The notes under the pieces were generated by a model. It did not search any database. It saw only the letters and a program-made list of their open reading frames with translations, and had not been told where the DNA came from. A stretch of 64,000 bases of DNA from Mytilus edulis (lineage: Eukaryota > Mollusca > Bivalvia > Mytilida > Mytilidae). The stretch is taken from contig NC_092349.1 in NCBI RefSeq assembly GCF_963676685.1, forward strand, positions 84,766,604 through 84,830,603, given 5' to 3'. Within the stretch, counting starts at the first letter, position 1. Each line of letters starts with the position of its first letter. This document shows positions 34,256 to 48,100 of this stretch, piece after piece. Both the position numbers and the translations under genes were made by a program.

Positions 34256-35081
34256 TTGGTTGAACCCTGAACGGTTGGGGCAAGTATGGACACAACATTC
34301 AAGCTGGATTCAGCTCTAAATTTGGATTGTGATTAAATAGTTGACACAGCATAGGTTTCGGACAGAATGAATGTGGTCTAATGAACTTAAAATATTTTGT
34401 TTGCCTTTGAGCAATTCACGATGCTGTTGAATATTAATCCTCTCAAAAAAATGTTTGAAGAAATTTTCTTTTTATTTATGAAATCTGAAATGAGAAAAAA
34501 TTAACCCCCCCCCCCCCTCCCCCATTTTTTTTCACATCCCCCTTCCCCTTTTTCCAAAACTGATATCAATTCAAATTTCTAATGGAGTTTGCAACAATAA
34601 CTACTCATTTAAATACATCATAAAATATTAAAATGTAACAAAATGTGCTTGTTATCACTGAATGGTAAAGATTGCTTTAATTTATCAGTTGGTAGTAAAA
34701 GTGAATATACATTTTTCATTGTATAAAACAATGATTTAAGTTGATTCAACTACTATTCTGGACAAAGAAAGATAACTCCAATCAATTGAAAGTTTCTTGT
34801 TATTGCACAATATTGTGCAATTAGATATTTCTTGCTATTGTGCAATACTGTGCAATTGAAAATATTTGCTATTGCACAATACTGTGCAATTGAAGATTTC
34901 TTGCTATTGCAAAATACTGTGCAATTGAAAATTTCTTGCTATTGCACAATACTGTGCAATTGAAGATTTCTTGCTATTGCTGAATACCGTGCAATTGAAA
35001 ATTTCTTGCTATTGCACAATACTTAATATAATAATTTTGGATCCTGATTTGAACCAACTTGAAAACTGGGTCCATAATCAA

Positions 35082-37458
35082 CTAGAGGCTCTCAAGAGCC
35101 TGTATCGCTCACCTGATTCTACTTGGGTTTTTGAAATCATATAAAAAAATATAAAATTTGGCTAAAAGTGACAACACAACCTCATTTATAAGGAAAGGAA
35201 CATGTTTAATTTCATTCAAAAGTCCCCCACTGGCGGCCATCTTGGGTGACGGATCGGCTACAAAGTAACAACACTTGGTCAGCACCTCATAAGGAACATT
35301 CATGCCATGTTTGGTTTTATTCCATTCAGTGGTTCTCTAAAAGAAGTTATTTGTATGCATTTCCCATAGGGTCCTATGTTAAACTAAGTCCCCTGCTGGC
35401 GGCCATCTTGGATGATGGATCGGCTACAAAGTAACAACACTTGGTCAGCACCTCATAAGGGACATTCATGCAATGTTTGGTTTTATTCCATTTAGTGGTT
35501 CTCTAAAAAAGTCATTTGTATGCATTTCCCATAGGGTCCTATGTTAAACTAAGTCCCCCGCTGGCGGCAATCTTGGATAATGGATCGGCTACAAAGTAAC
35601 AACACTTGGTCAGCACCACATTAGGAACATTCATGCCATGTTTGATTTCATTCCATTCAGTGGTTCTCTAAAAGAAGTCATTTGTATGCATTTCCCATAG
35701 GGTCCTATGTTAAACTAAGTCCCACGCTGGCGGCCATCTTGGATGATGGATCGGCTACAAAGTAACAACACTTGGTCAGCACCACATAAGGAACATTCAT
35801 GCCATGTTTGGTTTCATTCCATTCAGTGGTTCACTAGAAGAAGTGATTTGTATGCATTTCCAATAGGGTCCTATGTTAAACTAAATCCCCCGCTGGCGGC
35901 CATCTTGGATAATGGATCAGCTACAAAGTAACAACACTTGGTCAGCACTCCATAAGGAACATTCATGCTATGTTTGGTTTAATTCCATTTAGTGGTTCTC
36001 TAGAAGAAGTCATTTGTATGCATTTCCCATAGGGTCCTATGTTAAACTAAGTCCCCCGCTGGCGGCCATCTTGGATGATGGATCGGCTACAAAGTAACAA
36101 CACTTAGTCAGCACCCCATAAGGAACATTCATGCTATGTTTGGTTTTATTCCATTCAGTGGTTCTCTAAAAGAAGTCATTTGTATGCATTTCCCATAGGG
36201 TCCTATGTTAAACTAAGTCCCCGGCTGGCGGCCATCTTGGATGATGGATCAGCAACAAAGTAACAACACTTGGTCAGCACCTCATAAGGAACATTCATGC
36301 CATGTTTGGTTTCATTCCATTCAGTGGTTCTCTAAAAGAAGTCATTTGTATGCATTTCCCATAGGGTCCTATGTTAAACTAAGTCCCCCGCTGACGGCCA
36401 TCTTGGATGATGGATCGGCTACAAAGTAACAACACTTGGTCAGCACCCCATAAGGAACATTCATGCTATGTTTGGTTTTATTCCATTCAGTAGTTCTCTA
36501 AAAGAAGTCATTTGTGTGCATTTCCCATAGGGTCCTATGTTAAACTAAGTCCCCTGCTTGGGGCCATCTTTGATGATGGATCGGCTACAAAGTAACAACA
36601 CTTGGTCAGCACCACATAAGGAACATTCATGCCATGTTTGGTTTCATTCCATTCAGTGGTTCATTAGAAGAAGTCATTTGTATGCATTTCCAATAGGGTC
36701 CTATGTTAAACTAAGTCCCCGCTGGCGGCCATCTTGGATAATGGATCGGCTACAAAGTAAGAACAATTGGTCAGCACTCCATAAGGAACATTCATGCAAT
36801 GTTTGGTTTCATTCCATTTAGTGGTTCTCTAGAAGAAGTCATTTGTATGCATTTCCCATAGGGTCCTATGTTAAACTAAGTCCCCCGCTGGCGGCCATCT
36901 TGGATGATGGATCGGCTACAAAGTAACAACACTTGGTCAGCACCCCATAAGGATAATTCATGCTATGTTTGGTTTTATTCCATTCAGTGGTTCTCTAAAA
37001 GAAGTCATTTGTATGCATTTCCCATAGGGTCCTATGTTAAACTAAGTCCCCGGCTGGCGGCCATCTTGGATGATGGATCGGCAACAAAGTAACAACACTT
37101 GGTCAGCACCTCATAAGGAACATTCATGCCATGTTTGGTTTCATTCCATTCAGTGGTTCTCTAAAAGAAGTCATTTGTATGCATTTCCCATAGCGTCCTA
37201 TGTTAAAATAAGTCCCCCGCTGGCGGCCATCTTGGATGATGGATCGGCTACAAAGTAACAACACTTGGTCAGCACCTCATAAGGAACATTCATGCCATGT
37301 TTAGTTCCATTCCATTCAGTGGTTCTCTAGAAGAAGTTCAAAATGTAAATTGTTAACGACGACGACGACGACGACGGACGACGCCGGACGACGACGACAG
37401 ACGACCGACGCCAAGTAGTGAGAAAAACTCACTTGGCCCTTCGGGCCAGGTGAGCTAA
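35082..37458 (+). mobile_element. Helitron-like (pearl/HINE-type) element with 13 core repeats
   Basis: The 5' end is CTAGAGGCTCTCAAGAGCC followed by 'tgtatcgctcacctg'. The 3' end has an ACG microsatellite (37,359-37,405), a perfect hairpin TGGCCC-TTC-GGGCCA (37,434-37,448), then AGGTGAGCTAA, where CTAA fits the Helitron CTRR terminus. 'gctcacct' near the 5' end is inverted as 'aggtgagc' at the 3' end. No target duplication is needed to restore the host sequence seen at 33,150. Such anatomy (tandem ~160-bp core, microsatellite, 3' hairpin) is known from non-autonomous Helitron-like elements of bivalves. No Rep/helicase is encoded. Confidence 0.8.
35221..37345 (+). repeat. Satellite-like array, ~166-bp unit, 13 anchors
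   Basis: The anchor 'ggcggccatcttgg' recurs about every 166 bp from 35,232 to about 37,222. Units contain 'acaacacttggtcagcacc', 'gaacattcatgccatgtttg' and 'cccatagggtcctatgttaa'. Because 166 is not a multiple of three, similar 62-residue frames appear unit by unit; they are not genes. One detached unit sits at 38,200-38,392. Confidence 0.95.
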
Positions 37459-38195
37459 AAATCAAGTACGTGTTTAGATTCAGCATATCAAAAAAGCCCA
37501 AGAATTCAATTTTTGTTAAAATCAAACTTAGTTTAATTTTGGACCCTTAGAACTTTAATGTAGACCAATTTGAAAACGGGACTAAAAATTAAGAATCTAC
37601 ATACACAGTTAGATTTGGCATATCAAAGAACCCCAATTATTCAATTTTTGATGAAATCAAACAAAGTTTAATTTTGGACTCCGATTTGGACCAACTTGAA
37701 AACTGGGCCAAAAAGGTACTTTTTTAGATTCAGCATATCAAAGAACCCCAAGGATTCAATTTTTGTTAAAATCAAACTAGTTTAATTTTGGACCCTTTGG
37801 ACCTTAATGTAGACCAATTTGAAAACGGGACCAAAAATTAAGAATCTACATACGCAGTTGGATTCGGCATATCAAAGAACCCCAATTATTCAATTTTTTA
37901 TGAAATCAAACAAAGTTCAATTTTGGACCCTTTGGGCCCCTTATTCCTAAACTGTTGGGACCAAAACTCCCAAAATCAAACCAAACCTTCCTTTAGTGAT
38001 CATAAACCTTGTGTTTAAATTTCATAGATTTCTATTTACTTATACTAAAGTTATGGTGCGAAAACCCAGAATAATGCTTACTTGGGCCCCTTTTTGGCCC
38101 TTAATTCCTAAACTGTTCAGACCTCAACTCCCAAAATCAATTACAACCTTCCTTTTGTGGTCATAAACCTTGTGTTTAAATTTCATTGATTTCTA

Positions 38196-38760
38196 TTAAC
38201 TATGTTAAACTAAGTCCCCGGCTGGCGGCCATCTTGGATGATGGATCAGCAACAAAGTAACAACACTTGGTCAGCACCTCATAAGGAACATTCATGCCAT
38301 GTTTGGTTTCATTCCATTCAGTGGTTCTCTAAAAGAAGTCATTTGTATGCATTTCCCATAGGGTCCTATGTTAAACTAAGTCCCCCGCTGAAAATTACCA
38401 ATTCAGGGGCAGCAACCTAACAATGGGTTGTCCGATTCATCTGAAAATTTCAGGGCAGATAGATCTTGTCTTGATAAACAATTTTAACCCATACCAGATT
38501 TGCTCTAGTTCTCAAGTTTCAGAAATCCTTGTATTGCAGTTCCTAACAAAAATGTAACATAAATTTTCAACTTGGCTGTCAAGCTTAAACCTATACAAAT
38601 GTTCGTAAACAGGCAGTTGTTGAGTGATGAATCTGAAAACACATCATTCTGTAAAGCTGACTTATATTCACCCTGAAACAAAATTTCAGAAATCATTTTA
38701 TTGTAGTTCCTGAGAACATATCATTGAACAGATGGATTAATGGATGGGTGCACAGAAGGA
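38196..38760 (+). repeat. Detached core unit joined to another Helitron-like fragment
   Basis: One ~195-bp stretch of the 166-bp core family (38,200-38,392) is joined at 'cccccgctg|aaaattacc' to a different repeat containing 'ggggcagcaacctaacaatg' and 'gatagatcttgtcttgataa'. The minus-strand frames at 38,505-38,984 are not genes. Confidence 0.65.
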
Positions 38761-41659
38761 GGGACTGGATGGACGGACAGAGGTGTAAAAAAAGTATTAC
38801 CACACTTTCTTAAAGCAGGGGTATAATAAGAACCACAATAAAAATCTAGTAACTTTGAATTATACCATATACTAATAAACTTTTGTCCTTGAAATTTCCT
38901 GATGTATTTCACATTTATCAAAACATCATTATCTTGTTTTGGTATTTTATTTACACTATGTACATACATGACATTCAAAAACAAAAAGAATTATATAAAT
39001 ACTACCTCTTTATAACAGTAACAACTACATACAATGAAAACGATCAGAGTTCAATATAACCAGAACATAAATAATTATCACAGTTTTTCATCTCTAACTT
39101 TACATTCATTACAATGACAAATTTATGATGAATATGTAACTATATGATTGGCTTTAGTGTCATTTTGAAAAATCCAAACTTACAGCATAAACTTCTTGTA
39201 TAAAACAAATTTGAGAGGCTGCTATAAAAGTGACAAAATCAAGTTAAAGAAGGCCATTTCGTTGAACCTTTTTGGTGTTTTGCTCAAAATTAGAAAATAC
39301 AAATATTCCACATTATTAAAAGGGCAACACATATTTGGGCCTGAACTTTACATTTAAAAGACAACTTGGTCTGAGGGATGTTTAACCTTAGTCAGTAAAA
39401 TAGCACTATGGTTACTGTAAATTCAGAAATTAATGCGAGGTTTTTATTATTGCGAAAAATGCGACTGAGTTGTAAACGCAATAATTTTAACTCGCATTTT
39501 GAAATATTTCATATGAATTTGACAGGATTTTTCTCAAAATCGTAAATATTAAAATCGCATTTAAGTCTAAAATGACAAAATCGCAATAATAAATGCACGC
39601 AATAATTTCTGAATTTACAGTACCTGAAAAAGCATAAAGAGGAATGTTTCATTGTGGATTCAAGAATCAAATCAAAACATTTCAACTGTTTTAATTGATC
39701 TAGTTCCTATTTTCTCCGATTTGATAAAATAATCCTTTAGGTTAAAATTGCTATCTTTCAATGAACATATGGCTTTCATAACTACTTATTGAACACAACG
39801 AAATCCCATATTCATTTTGTAATAGAACTATGTCAATGTTTGTTATTGAATCTATAGTGTTGTGCTTAATTTTCTTGTCATTTTAATTTCACCATATATG
39901 AAGTCTAATGTCTATCATTACACAAATGCATATATACAACAACAAGATTCCAATGTGAATATTTAAAGACAAAAACATTGACAATAGATCTCAACCATTA
40001 CATCTGGCTGAAAATTCAAAAATCAAACCTATACTAACAAATGATAACAATATACTCTTAAATTCTTGATGAGCTGTGAATTTTGATCATGTGAAAATAA
40101 AAACAGAAAAAACCACTTCAGAATGGAATGTTCACAGAATAAAAAGTTTCAACACTACTCCAATTAGATTATAAAAAAAATACACTACACTCAAACTTTA
40201 CTCTCTTTTACACAGAATATACATCCTAAATTAGAACAAAATTAAATATTGATATTGCTTCAGTCACTGGTGAATTGTGTATGAGGTCATCTTAGTATTT
40301 TTCATCATATCAGACCTTCTTTCATTCAGCCAGTATCCTGTGTTAAAAGACTTAATTTCAAATTCTAAATTCTATTTCTATAAGACTGGTTGAATAAAGG
40401 CATCATATTTTTTCCTTTGCTCATTGAACTATACAAGAAAATTTGGCTAAGCAATACACACCCAAGTTTCCTGTAACTCTATTTTAAAATCCTATTATAT
40501 TTATTATACTCATCAATAAGCTTATTATCTATATTATCACATATTTCCATTCCTGTAAACTCAGATTGCAAAATGTATCAGTTAATACACTTCCTAGCTA
40601 TATTATGCCATTTATAAAAAAAAGTATCCACAACTAACATTCAACTCCAAGCAATCACCATGTTCCCATGTATTCATTTACACCAATACACTAGATCACC
40701 ATAATTATTAGTACTGTAACAAGTTTTAAATCAAAGCACTTATTACTAATAAAACTCAGTAATGAATAATTATCATCTAGATACATTTGTACATCTACAT
40801 TATAAATACTGGTACATACAATCTAGATACATTTGAACATCTACATTATAAATACTGGTACATACAATCTATTTTATATTGAGAAACATCCTTGATACAT
40901 AACAGCAAGTGTGAGAATGTCCACAAGATATTTATGAGGTATGTCTAGAAAACTCTGTGGGTCACTAAGATGAGTCATTCTGGACTCACAATTCAATCAT
41001 GACAGAAACTATCAAAATAATGTAATATAATTTCGTTAAACAGGGCTTTACTAAAAGGTTGAATATAAACCTTTAGATTTGAATTCCATGGTTAAATCCA
41101 ACAATTATATGTTCACAATCTCACCCTTTATTTCATGGTATACACATTTTTTTCAACAAGAAAAACTTTTGAACCATTCACAAATTCACACCCTTAACAG
41201 CCTAAATCTGGATTCAATTTACAAACCTCACCCCTCCATAGCAATGTCCATTTTTGTTATGAAAAATCATAGGAATTAAACAATGGGATATGAACAATGA
41301 TTGTAGATGTAAAAGACCTTCTGAAATGATCACTGAATTCAATCAAGTTATTCATTGGATAGAACTAGTGGAAACAGAAAGCCAAAGAATGAAGACAACA
41401 AACAATATCTACTGTTCAATAAGTTGGAATATAATAAATGAACTTCAATATATGGGATATTTTTTTTTAAATAATTCCAGTGCAAGTATTTCCTTCATTT
41501 GTCATTTAGCCTGATAATAGTACAATAAATTGGTCACACACATATATATCAAACATGTAGAATTCCTTACTTTTCAGTACATCTGAAAGTGAAAGGAATA
41601 TGAATCTTAAAAATAACCACCATTTATAAATATAATAAACACATATTGACAGATATAAA
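38761..41659 (-). other. GOSR1 3' flank, probably including its 3' UTR
   Basis: Very AT-rich, with many possible AATAAA signals on the minus strand, so the 3' end cannot be placed. Besides the MITE it contains a ~47-bp direct tandem duplication at 40,783-40,873 ('atctacattataaatactgg' twice). The short frames at 41,079-41,514 look like chance. Confidence 0.45.
39413..39622. mobile_element. MITE with perfect 20-bp termini TACTGTAAATTCAGAAATTA
   Basis: The first and last 20 bp are perfect inverted repeats. The outermost TA on each side fits a TA target duplication as in Tc1/mariner-derived MITEs. The body is AT-rich with 'gcgat/tcgca' motifs and no coding sequence. It lies about 2 kb past the GOSR1 stop, possibly in the 3' UTR or just beyond it. 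Confidence 0.85.
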
Positions 41660-44600
41660 CTAATGGAAGGCATACAACAGTAAGATAATAACACAAGTAG
41701 CTATCACACTCGCTAAAATTATTGTGTCTCTTCTTTTCCGTAAGTTTATTTTTTGCATTAATGTGTTAATGAGAGGAAACCGATCTGAGATCTAGTTAAG
41801 GAACAAAACATATCCATAAAAATAACACTGCTATGTTAACTTATTAGTTTTATAAAATTGTTTCATATCATTTAATTACATGCTGCAGTGATCATACTGA
41901 ACTTCCAATTGGTAAGAATAACTCTCACTTGGTAGCTGGTGGTTAGTTGCCCTATATATATGAAATCACCTTCTTATTTGTACACTTATGTCTTATCCAT
42001 AGATTTCTTAATAACTATTATTTTTCCTACAAATAGTCCCTTATAGATGAAAATTTATTTATTTGAAGTGCTACTCTGTCTTATTTGTTGAAAGCTATAT
42101 TCTGTATTTATAAATATGTCAATAACTCTCACTTGGTAGCTGGTGGATAGTTGTCATATACTTAATCATGTTTTCTTTTTTTACTTATCCACTTAGATTT
42201 CTAAAAACAATTTTTTTTCCTAAAATTTATTTGTTGTTAATTCTATATTTCCAGATGTCTAGACTATGACAGGCTTACTTATTCATCTCACCACTAATTA
42301 TTACTACTTGAAATTGAGGTTTGTGATCAAAGTCCAATCAAGGAAAACTGATACCAATATTCAAATTCAAGAACTGTAAACCAACTGGTTTTCATGAATA
42401 CTTAATTTGGCCTACATCTTTTTTTAGTTCACTTCACTGCAATTTAAGTTTGTAGATTTCAAATATACCTGATGTAGTAAAAGAAGGAAAGATCCAAATA
42501 ATACATATTCCCAACAATTTATATTCATTAATTTTTTTTTCTCGCTGTCACAATAAGTCTCTCGATAAATAAGTTGGTTTACAGTATTTAAATGACTGTT
42601 GGATATTTAGCATACTTTTCTACAGTTCAGACATATGCATGATATGAAAACCTTGATTTGGTTAATAGCTTCATGAAAATATCCATCAATACTAATTTAT
42701 TTTTTGATTGTATATCATAATCTACTCAGCATACATAAACCTTTGTTCTCAAACACCAAAGTACAGTGGTATAGAGATATACTCTTGCAACCTCGAGGTC
42801 ATGTTGGTTTTTTTTTAATTTGTATAGCTTTATTGAAATATAGAAATTTTTACAGGCCTGGGTAGGTAAGAATGCTGCCAAGCAAATACAATTATGTATT
42901 GATTTTGTTTTCAAAAGGATACTTGCTAATGAATTCATTTTCTGTGTGATTGTTCCAAGAACTTTTCTCTGTGATTGTAAATTTTCTTTTGTTGCAATTG
43001 CTATACTGTAAAATAAAAATGAAAATATATAAATCGTTGACAAACAGAATATAGAATTAAATAAGAAGCACAATGACAACTCTTTAAAATGAATGTGGGA
43101 GGCGAGGAAAGATTTATTATTTCTAGACATTGGTTATTTTTGACAGTATGCAAACTTTATTTATACATGTTTGAAGTATGCAAAATTACTAAAAAAACAG
43201 TATGTTGGTTTGGGGGTATTCAAGGAATCTTTGTACCCACTCTCATATTTGTTAATGGAATAGTCCAGATAATTTTTCATAACCATATGATCAAATGCAA
43301 CAATCTTTTAAAGTTGAAATTCATCTTTTTTGGTGTTCCAACTGACATGTCTCATGAAGTTGTTTTTTTTGTTTTTCTTTTCTTTCTATTTGTCATTTTG
43401 ACTGCAGGTCAATTTACTGCTGATCATTTATATATGGACAGGTTTATCTTTTTGGTGTAGAGCACAAGTGAGTTTGTTTCTTTAAATTCATTTTCAACTT
43501 TTAGACAAGGGACAATCTAGATCTCAGCTTTGTATTTTGGTAACACATGTATTTGGGTAGTTGTTTCACTGACAGATATATATCTAGATTATATCATTCT
43601 TTTTTTTATAAAACGACAATCTGTTTCATCAAGCATTTTGTTTATACACTTACCTTATTTGGTCATCTATCATTTTTTCTGAACTGAAATAGAAAATAAA
43701 ACAGTTGTATCATTTCTAATATAAGAGGGCGAAGATAATAAGGGGAAAATAAAAACTTAAAATCAATCTAAAGAAAACATTAATTTGACAAACTAGAATG
43801 TGTCCATAGTACATGGATGCCCCATCGTACTATCATTTCTATGTTCAGTGGACCGTGAAATTGTGGCCAAAACTCTAGTCTGGCATTAAAATTGGAAAGA
43901 TCATATCATGTGTGCTAAGTTTCAAGTTGATTGAACTTTAACTTCATCAAAAACTACCTTGACAGAAAATTTAAACCTTAAGCAGGACAGACAGATGAAC
44001 ATTGAACAGATGAATGAATGGACGCACAGACCAGTTAACATAATGCCCCTCTACTAGGTGCAGCATACCACAAAACTCTACACAGAAATAAAACATGAAC
44101 CATACAAAAAGCTTTAGGTAATCTCAGGTTATTTATGATAAAATGATAAAATCTAAAAATCTAAAAAAGTTAAATAATGAAAAGTCAATATGCAGAAAGT
44201 TTAGAGTTTCGATAGTGGTAATATGTCACATGTGATCACTAAAATACTAGAATCTGAGAATTGACAAAATGAAGCCAAAAATAGTATTTTTCTATTGTTT
44301 GCAAGAACATTTTAAATTTTTAATTTAGAATTACCAACGTTTTGTGTTAGAGGTAGCAACACCTAAGTTGGGTCTTTGTAAAATAAGAGCTCCAGTGAGC
44401 TAACACCAAATAGTACCTATTTTCTTTATGCATCAGAAATTACCAGCTAACACCAAATAGTTCCTATTTTCTTTATGCATCAGAAATTATCAGATAAGTT
44501 TACTTACCTCCGTATGTGATCATGTTCTTTTAAATACATATCTGTTCTTCTATTCAAACCAGAGGAATTTTTATATGCACTGAAAATAAAACAAATATGA

Positions 44601-45142
44601 AATATAGTCTAATATGTTAAAATAGATCGTTTATCATTTCTTTGTATGTCTATGATGTTAAAATAATCATTCAAAATTAATTTCTTCACAGAAACAGTAC
44701 AATCCATCCTCACATATATCTACTTGATTTCCCTTTTTTTTGTAACCAGCATTGACCAGATGCTTCATGATACTATTGCTAAAATAGGAACAACCCAGTT
44801 CAAAATTTACCATCAACGACATGAGAATTACTAATTTGCTTTGCCTATAACTCTTACAGTGTGCATTTTTGCCTAGTGTTAAAGGCTGTACTGTGATTTG
44901 TAAATGTATTGATCATCCATATAATCATAAGTGGCTTCATTTGCTATCATACTAGATCTCCTTAGGCTTATACATGTTATGTATTACATTAATAAGGTCA
45001 TAAGTTTTCTGATTTCAGGGCCTTTAATAGCTGACTATGGGACATGGACTTTGCTCATTGTTGAAGGCCATTCAGTGAGGCCAAAAAAAAAAATAGGTGT
45101 GTTTCCTGTTGCATGCCCCAAAAAATTAGGGTCGGTAGGTAG

Positions 45143-45176
<34 letters not shown>

Positions 45177-48100
45177 GGCCTGCTTCGGTTGTTTTTTTTG
45201 TATTTTGTGAACAACACACTTGAATTTAAAGTCCCTCACATTAAAAAGCTGCACAACTTCCCCAACTGTCAATGTGGGAGATATTTCATGGTTTTTTCCA
45301 GTCACAGTAAATTCATTGTTCTTTAATCCAAAGTCATGATACTGATTGAATATATCAATAAAGGTGGTAGAATTAGAAAATGGGGCTACTATACTTTTTT
45401 TCTCGTTCCTGTGTGGACACTCATCGATTGTTATTGATAACACACTTTGACTGATGGCCATAGCAGAAGCCATGCGAGGCGTTGTTTGACTTCAATCTGT
45501 ATCACACAAATGCTTACTGTATTAAAATTTTATTTGAAATCAAACGTTTAAAAGATGCCATTCAAAGGCTATACTAAACAAAAACCGTTTCCGGAAAAAA
45601 ACGAAAAAAATCCTGATTTTTTTTTTTTTTTTTTTTTCCGGGAAAAAAAAGTTAGGGTCGGCGCCAAAAAATTAGGGTCGGTCGGGCGACCGGAAACACA
45701 CCTATTTTTTTTTTTGGCCTGACCTTAATGTTAGTTCTGTTTCATTTGGTCTCACTTGGAGAGTTATCTCATTAGCAATCATCAACATCTTCTTTTTTTA
45801 TATAAGAAAATATTTCCATTCAAATATTAAAATTCCCAAGCAAACAAGACAATCAAGCTAGTATTAATTCTTTGGATATGCATATCAAGTTTCAAATATC
45901 CCCAAAAATCTTATTTATAAATTTAAAGCAAACCTTCTATATACATGGTACATGTTTTATATATAACAAACCTAATATCTCGTCTGACAGAGCCTAACAA
46001 ATCTTCTCTTTCCCTAATTGCTGATATATTAGCCTTAGTTTTATGGAACTCATGTGAGTAATCCTGTAGAATGTCTCTATGTCTCTGTAAGGTATGAAGT
46101 AGAGCAGCACTCGGTGAACTCATACTGATGTTCTGTGTGTAGTCAGACATTCTATCATTCACATCTTGTAACTGTAAAATAAAATTACTGTCATAAAAAT
46201 TAGAAGATGTGGTATCATTGCCAATGACACAACTCTCCACTAGAGACGAAATGACAACTGTGACCACTATATGTTACCCTATGGATTCGACAAGGAGCAA
46301 AACCAATACTGCACAACAGCTATAAAAGGTATAAAATGATGCAACTACTTTTTCTAATGTTTAATAATTGACTTAATGTGAAATCAGAATTCTCGCCCTA
46401 TCCAGAGCACCGGAGATATCCCACTGCTTTTTGAGGTTGCACAGTCTTTAGATTTCTATGTGGTATTTATAATACTGTTCATCTTTGTTTGATTGTTTTT
46501 AAATTTTTTGCAATGGCATTATCAGTTTGTTTTTGATTAATGTGTTAAAATTTTTCTCTGGTTATCTTTTGTCTCTCTTGTTTATAACTTTGATATCAAA
46601 TAATTGTAAAATTAACATTAAGAATCATAATTATTTTCTAACTTTACTAATCCCTCAAAAGATTCCTCTTTTTTTAAAACTAGCTTGCTAGAACCAGATT
46701 TTGAGTTTGACAAACAACACCATCCAACCAGATGACATAAATGAACAAGGATGAGACAATGTCACTGATTGGTCATTTTGACTAGTGTACCAAGAATTGA
46801 ACAGGTCCAACTTCTACAAATGTCAAGATTAGGGTTGATCTAGGGTTAATGGAAAGGTTGGCATACTTTTCCAAAATGATAAAAAAAATTAAAGAAATAG
46901 GGATTTCTAAATATTTTTTACGGTTTAATGCCAAACTTTTTCTATACATCCACCCCTCAATGAATCTTCAACTGAGGTACATTCATGGAATCAATTACCC
47001 AGCTCAAATGCAGAATTTAAATCTTCATATTAAAATTTTGACTTCACAAAAAGCAAACTCAATATTATATTCAATGATCCATTTAATGTTCAATGTACAT
47101 AATTTTGTCTCAATGGCTACAGTGTATGATAATTAAATTTGCAACTAGACATTTAGCCATTGTTCTCACCTAGATTAATCCAAAGGTATATGTAGGGAGG
47201 CTGATTTCTCTAGATTTATCCATAAGTACATGTAGGGAGGCAGAATTCTTACCTTTGATAACAGCTGTTCAATCTCCATAGCCATTGTATCAAACATGTG
47301 TTCACTACTAGATTTATTAATAAGGGGAGATAACTACTTACCTTTGATAACAGTTGTTCAATCTCCATAGCCATTGTATCAAACATGTGTTCACTACTAG
47401 ATTTATTAATAAGGGGAGATAACTACTTACCTTTGATAACAGCTGTTCAATCTCCATAGCCATTGTATCAAACATGTGTTCACTACTAGATTTATTAATA
47501 AGGGGAGATAACTACTTACCTTTGATAACAGCTGTTCAATCTCCATAGCCATTGTATCAAACATGTGTTCACTACTAGATTTATTAATAAGGGGAGATAA
47601 CTACTTACCTTTGATAACAGCTGTTCAATCTCCATAGCCATTGTATCAAACATGTGTTCACTACTAGATTTATTAATAAGGGGAGATAACTACTTACCTT
47701 TGATAACAGCTGTTCAATCTCCATAGCCATTGTATCAAACATGTGTTCACTACTAGATTTATTAATAAGGGGAGATAACTACTTACCTTTGATAACAGTT
47801 GTTCAATCTCCATAGCCATTGTATCAAACATGTGTTCACTACTAGATTTATTAATAAGGGGAGATAACTACTTACCTTTGATAACAGCTGTTCAATCTCC
47901 ATAGCCATTGTATCAAACATGTGTTCACTACTAGATTTATTAACAAGGGGAGATAACTACTTACCTTTGATAACAGCTGTTCAATCTCCATAGCCATTGT
48001 ATCAAACATGTGTTCACTACTAGATTTATTAATAAGGGGAGATAACTACTTACCTTTGATAACAGCTGTTCAATCTCCATAGCCATTGTATCAAACATGT

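Larger units (their letters stand above)
34256..38195 (+). mobile_element. Second TTTATACGACCGCA-type element, split by a Helitron-like insertion
   Basis: The left part (34,256-35,081) repeats the leader and palindromic minisatellite of 32,285-32,995, without the 5' terminus. The right part (37,459-38,195) continues with the 'cagcatatcaaa' units and 'gttatggtgcgaaaaccc' block. Sequence across the break resumes exactly as in the uninterrupted copy at 33,150, so 35,082-37,458 is an insertion. The 3' terminus is lost at about 38,195. Confidence 0.7.

Noticed and set aside
35246..37258. Series of similar ~62-residue frames starting MMDRLQSNNTWSAPHKEHS
   Set aside because: They are one frame of the 166-bp satellite unit. 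The period is not a multiple of three, so each frame ends at the next unit; there is no start context or gene structure.
40880..41015. 40-residue minus-strand frame with SFLDIPHKYLVDILTLAVM
   Set aside because: It reads protein-like but lies in the probable GOSR1 3' flank, with no acceptor and no homologue I recognise.
44931..45473. Frames of 131, 60 and 115 residues
   Set aside because: They cross the poly-T/poly-A arms of the intronic MITE and encode homopolymer runs.
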